A DNA stretch of 64,000 nucleotides from Deinococcus multiflagellatus (GTDB lineage: Bacteria; Deinococcota; Deinococci; Deinococcales; Deinococcaceae), in contig NZ_JAIQXV010000003.1 in assembly GCF_020166415.1 (NCBI RefSeq), forward strand, positions 354,525-418,524. The letters are read 5' to 3'. Positions 63,918-64,000 of the stretch are shown in pieces. Under the pieces are notes generated by a model that saw nothing but the letters and a program-made list of their open reading frames with translations, did not search any database and had not been told where the DNA came from. Position numbers and translations under genes: made by a program. The first letter of the stretch is position 1; each line of letters begins with the position of its first letter.

Positions 63918-64000
63918 GCGCCTGAAGCGGGCGGCAGGCGGTGGCTCCCGGGAGACCGGGACCACCCGGAGACGGCCCCGACCAGCCAGGGTGTGCGGCT

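Overview
The window reads as a chromosomal segment of a Deinococcus species. The base composition is GC-rich throughout. Supporting content includes the LysW-type lysine kinase LysZ, DUF4388, a DUF4139-like secreted protein, the phoH-ybeY-dgkA string, LAL/BTAD-type regulators, and many start codons preceded 6-8 nt upstream by a TANNNT -10 box, the leaderless-transcript signature known from Deinococcus. I saw no rRNA, tRNA, CRISPR array, transposase or plasmid or phage replication gene.

Layout. 0-3.5 kb: a peptide-type ABC importer operon (two permeases, two ATPases). 3.8-5.1 kb: a secreted DUF4139-like protein. 5.2-9.9 kb: metH-metF, reading leftwards behind a SAM-I riboswitch. 10.4-13.5 kb: a large BTAD/AAA/TPR regulator facing an 81-aa gene. 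13.5-15.9 kb: an acyl-CoA ligase/SDR pair. 16.4-22.3 kb: pheA, an amidase, minC, an S1-domain protein and an HtrA protease. 22.6-31.6 kb, mostly leftward: lysZ, a DUF1294 protein, ispH, a phospholipase-D-like protein, a PlsY/acyl-ACP-reductase-like fusion, DUF4388, nnr and a TPR membrane protein. 31.7-40.6 kb: rsmA, a PfkB kinase, a GGT family enzyme, a methyltransferase, a GMC oxidoreductase and argJ. 40.8-43.1 kb: an AT-rich-tailed polymorphic toxin with a candidate immunity gene. 43.2-48.7 kb: a TspO-like protein, a GNAT pair, and dgkA-ybeY-phoH, with an intein in PhoH. 48.9-54.8 kb: aroE, two overlapping histidine kinases and OsmC. 55.2-58.2 kb: a second large ATPase/TPR/BTAD regulator. 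58.4-60.6 kb: three small or secreted genes, including a lipoprotein with an NlpC/P60-like and two mannose-lectin domains. 60.9-63.9 kb: holA, a Ser/Thr kinase and a secreted alpha/beta hydrolase.

The most unusual contents are the following. (1) Locus-specific 7-bp periodic repeat tracts, often in inverted pairs at gene ends, which supply stop codons and have entered metH in frame. (2) Four copies of a 150-bp dispersed element, one interrupted by a second small element and one supplying a stop codon. (3) A class 3-type intein with a LAGLIDADG endonuclease in PhoH. (4) A PlsY-like membrane domain fused to an acyl-ACP-reductase-like domain that keeps the catalytic cysteine. (5) A toxin/immunity pair with foreign base composition. 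(6) A surface lectin-peptidase lipoprotein.
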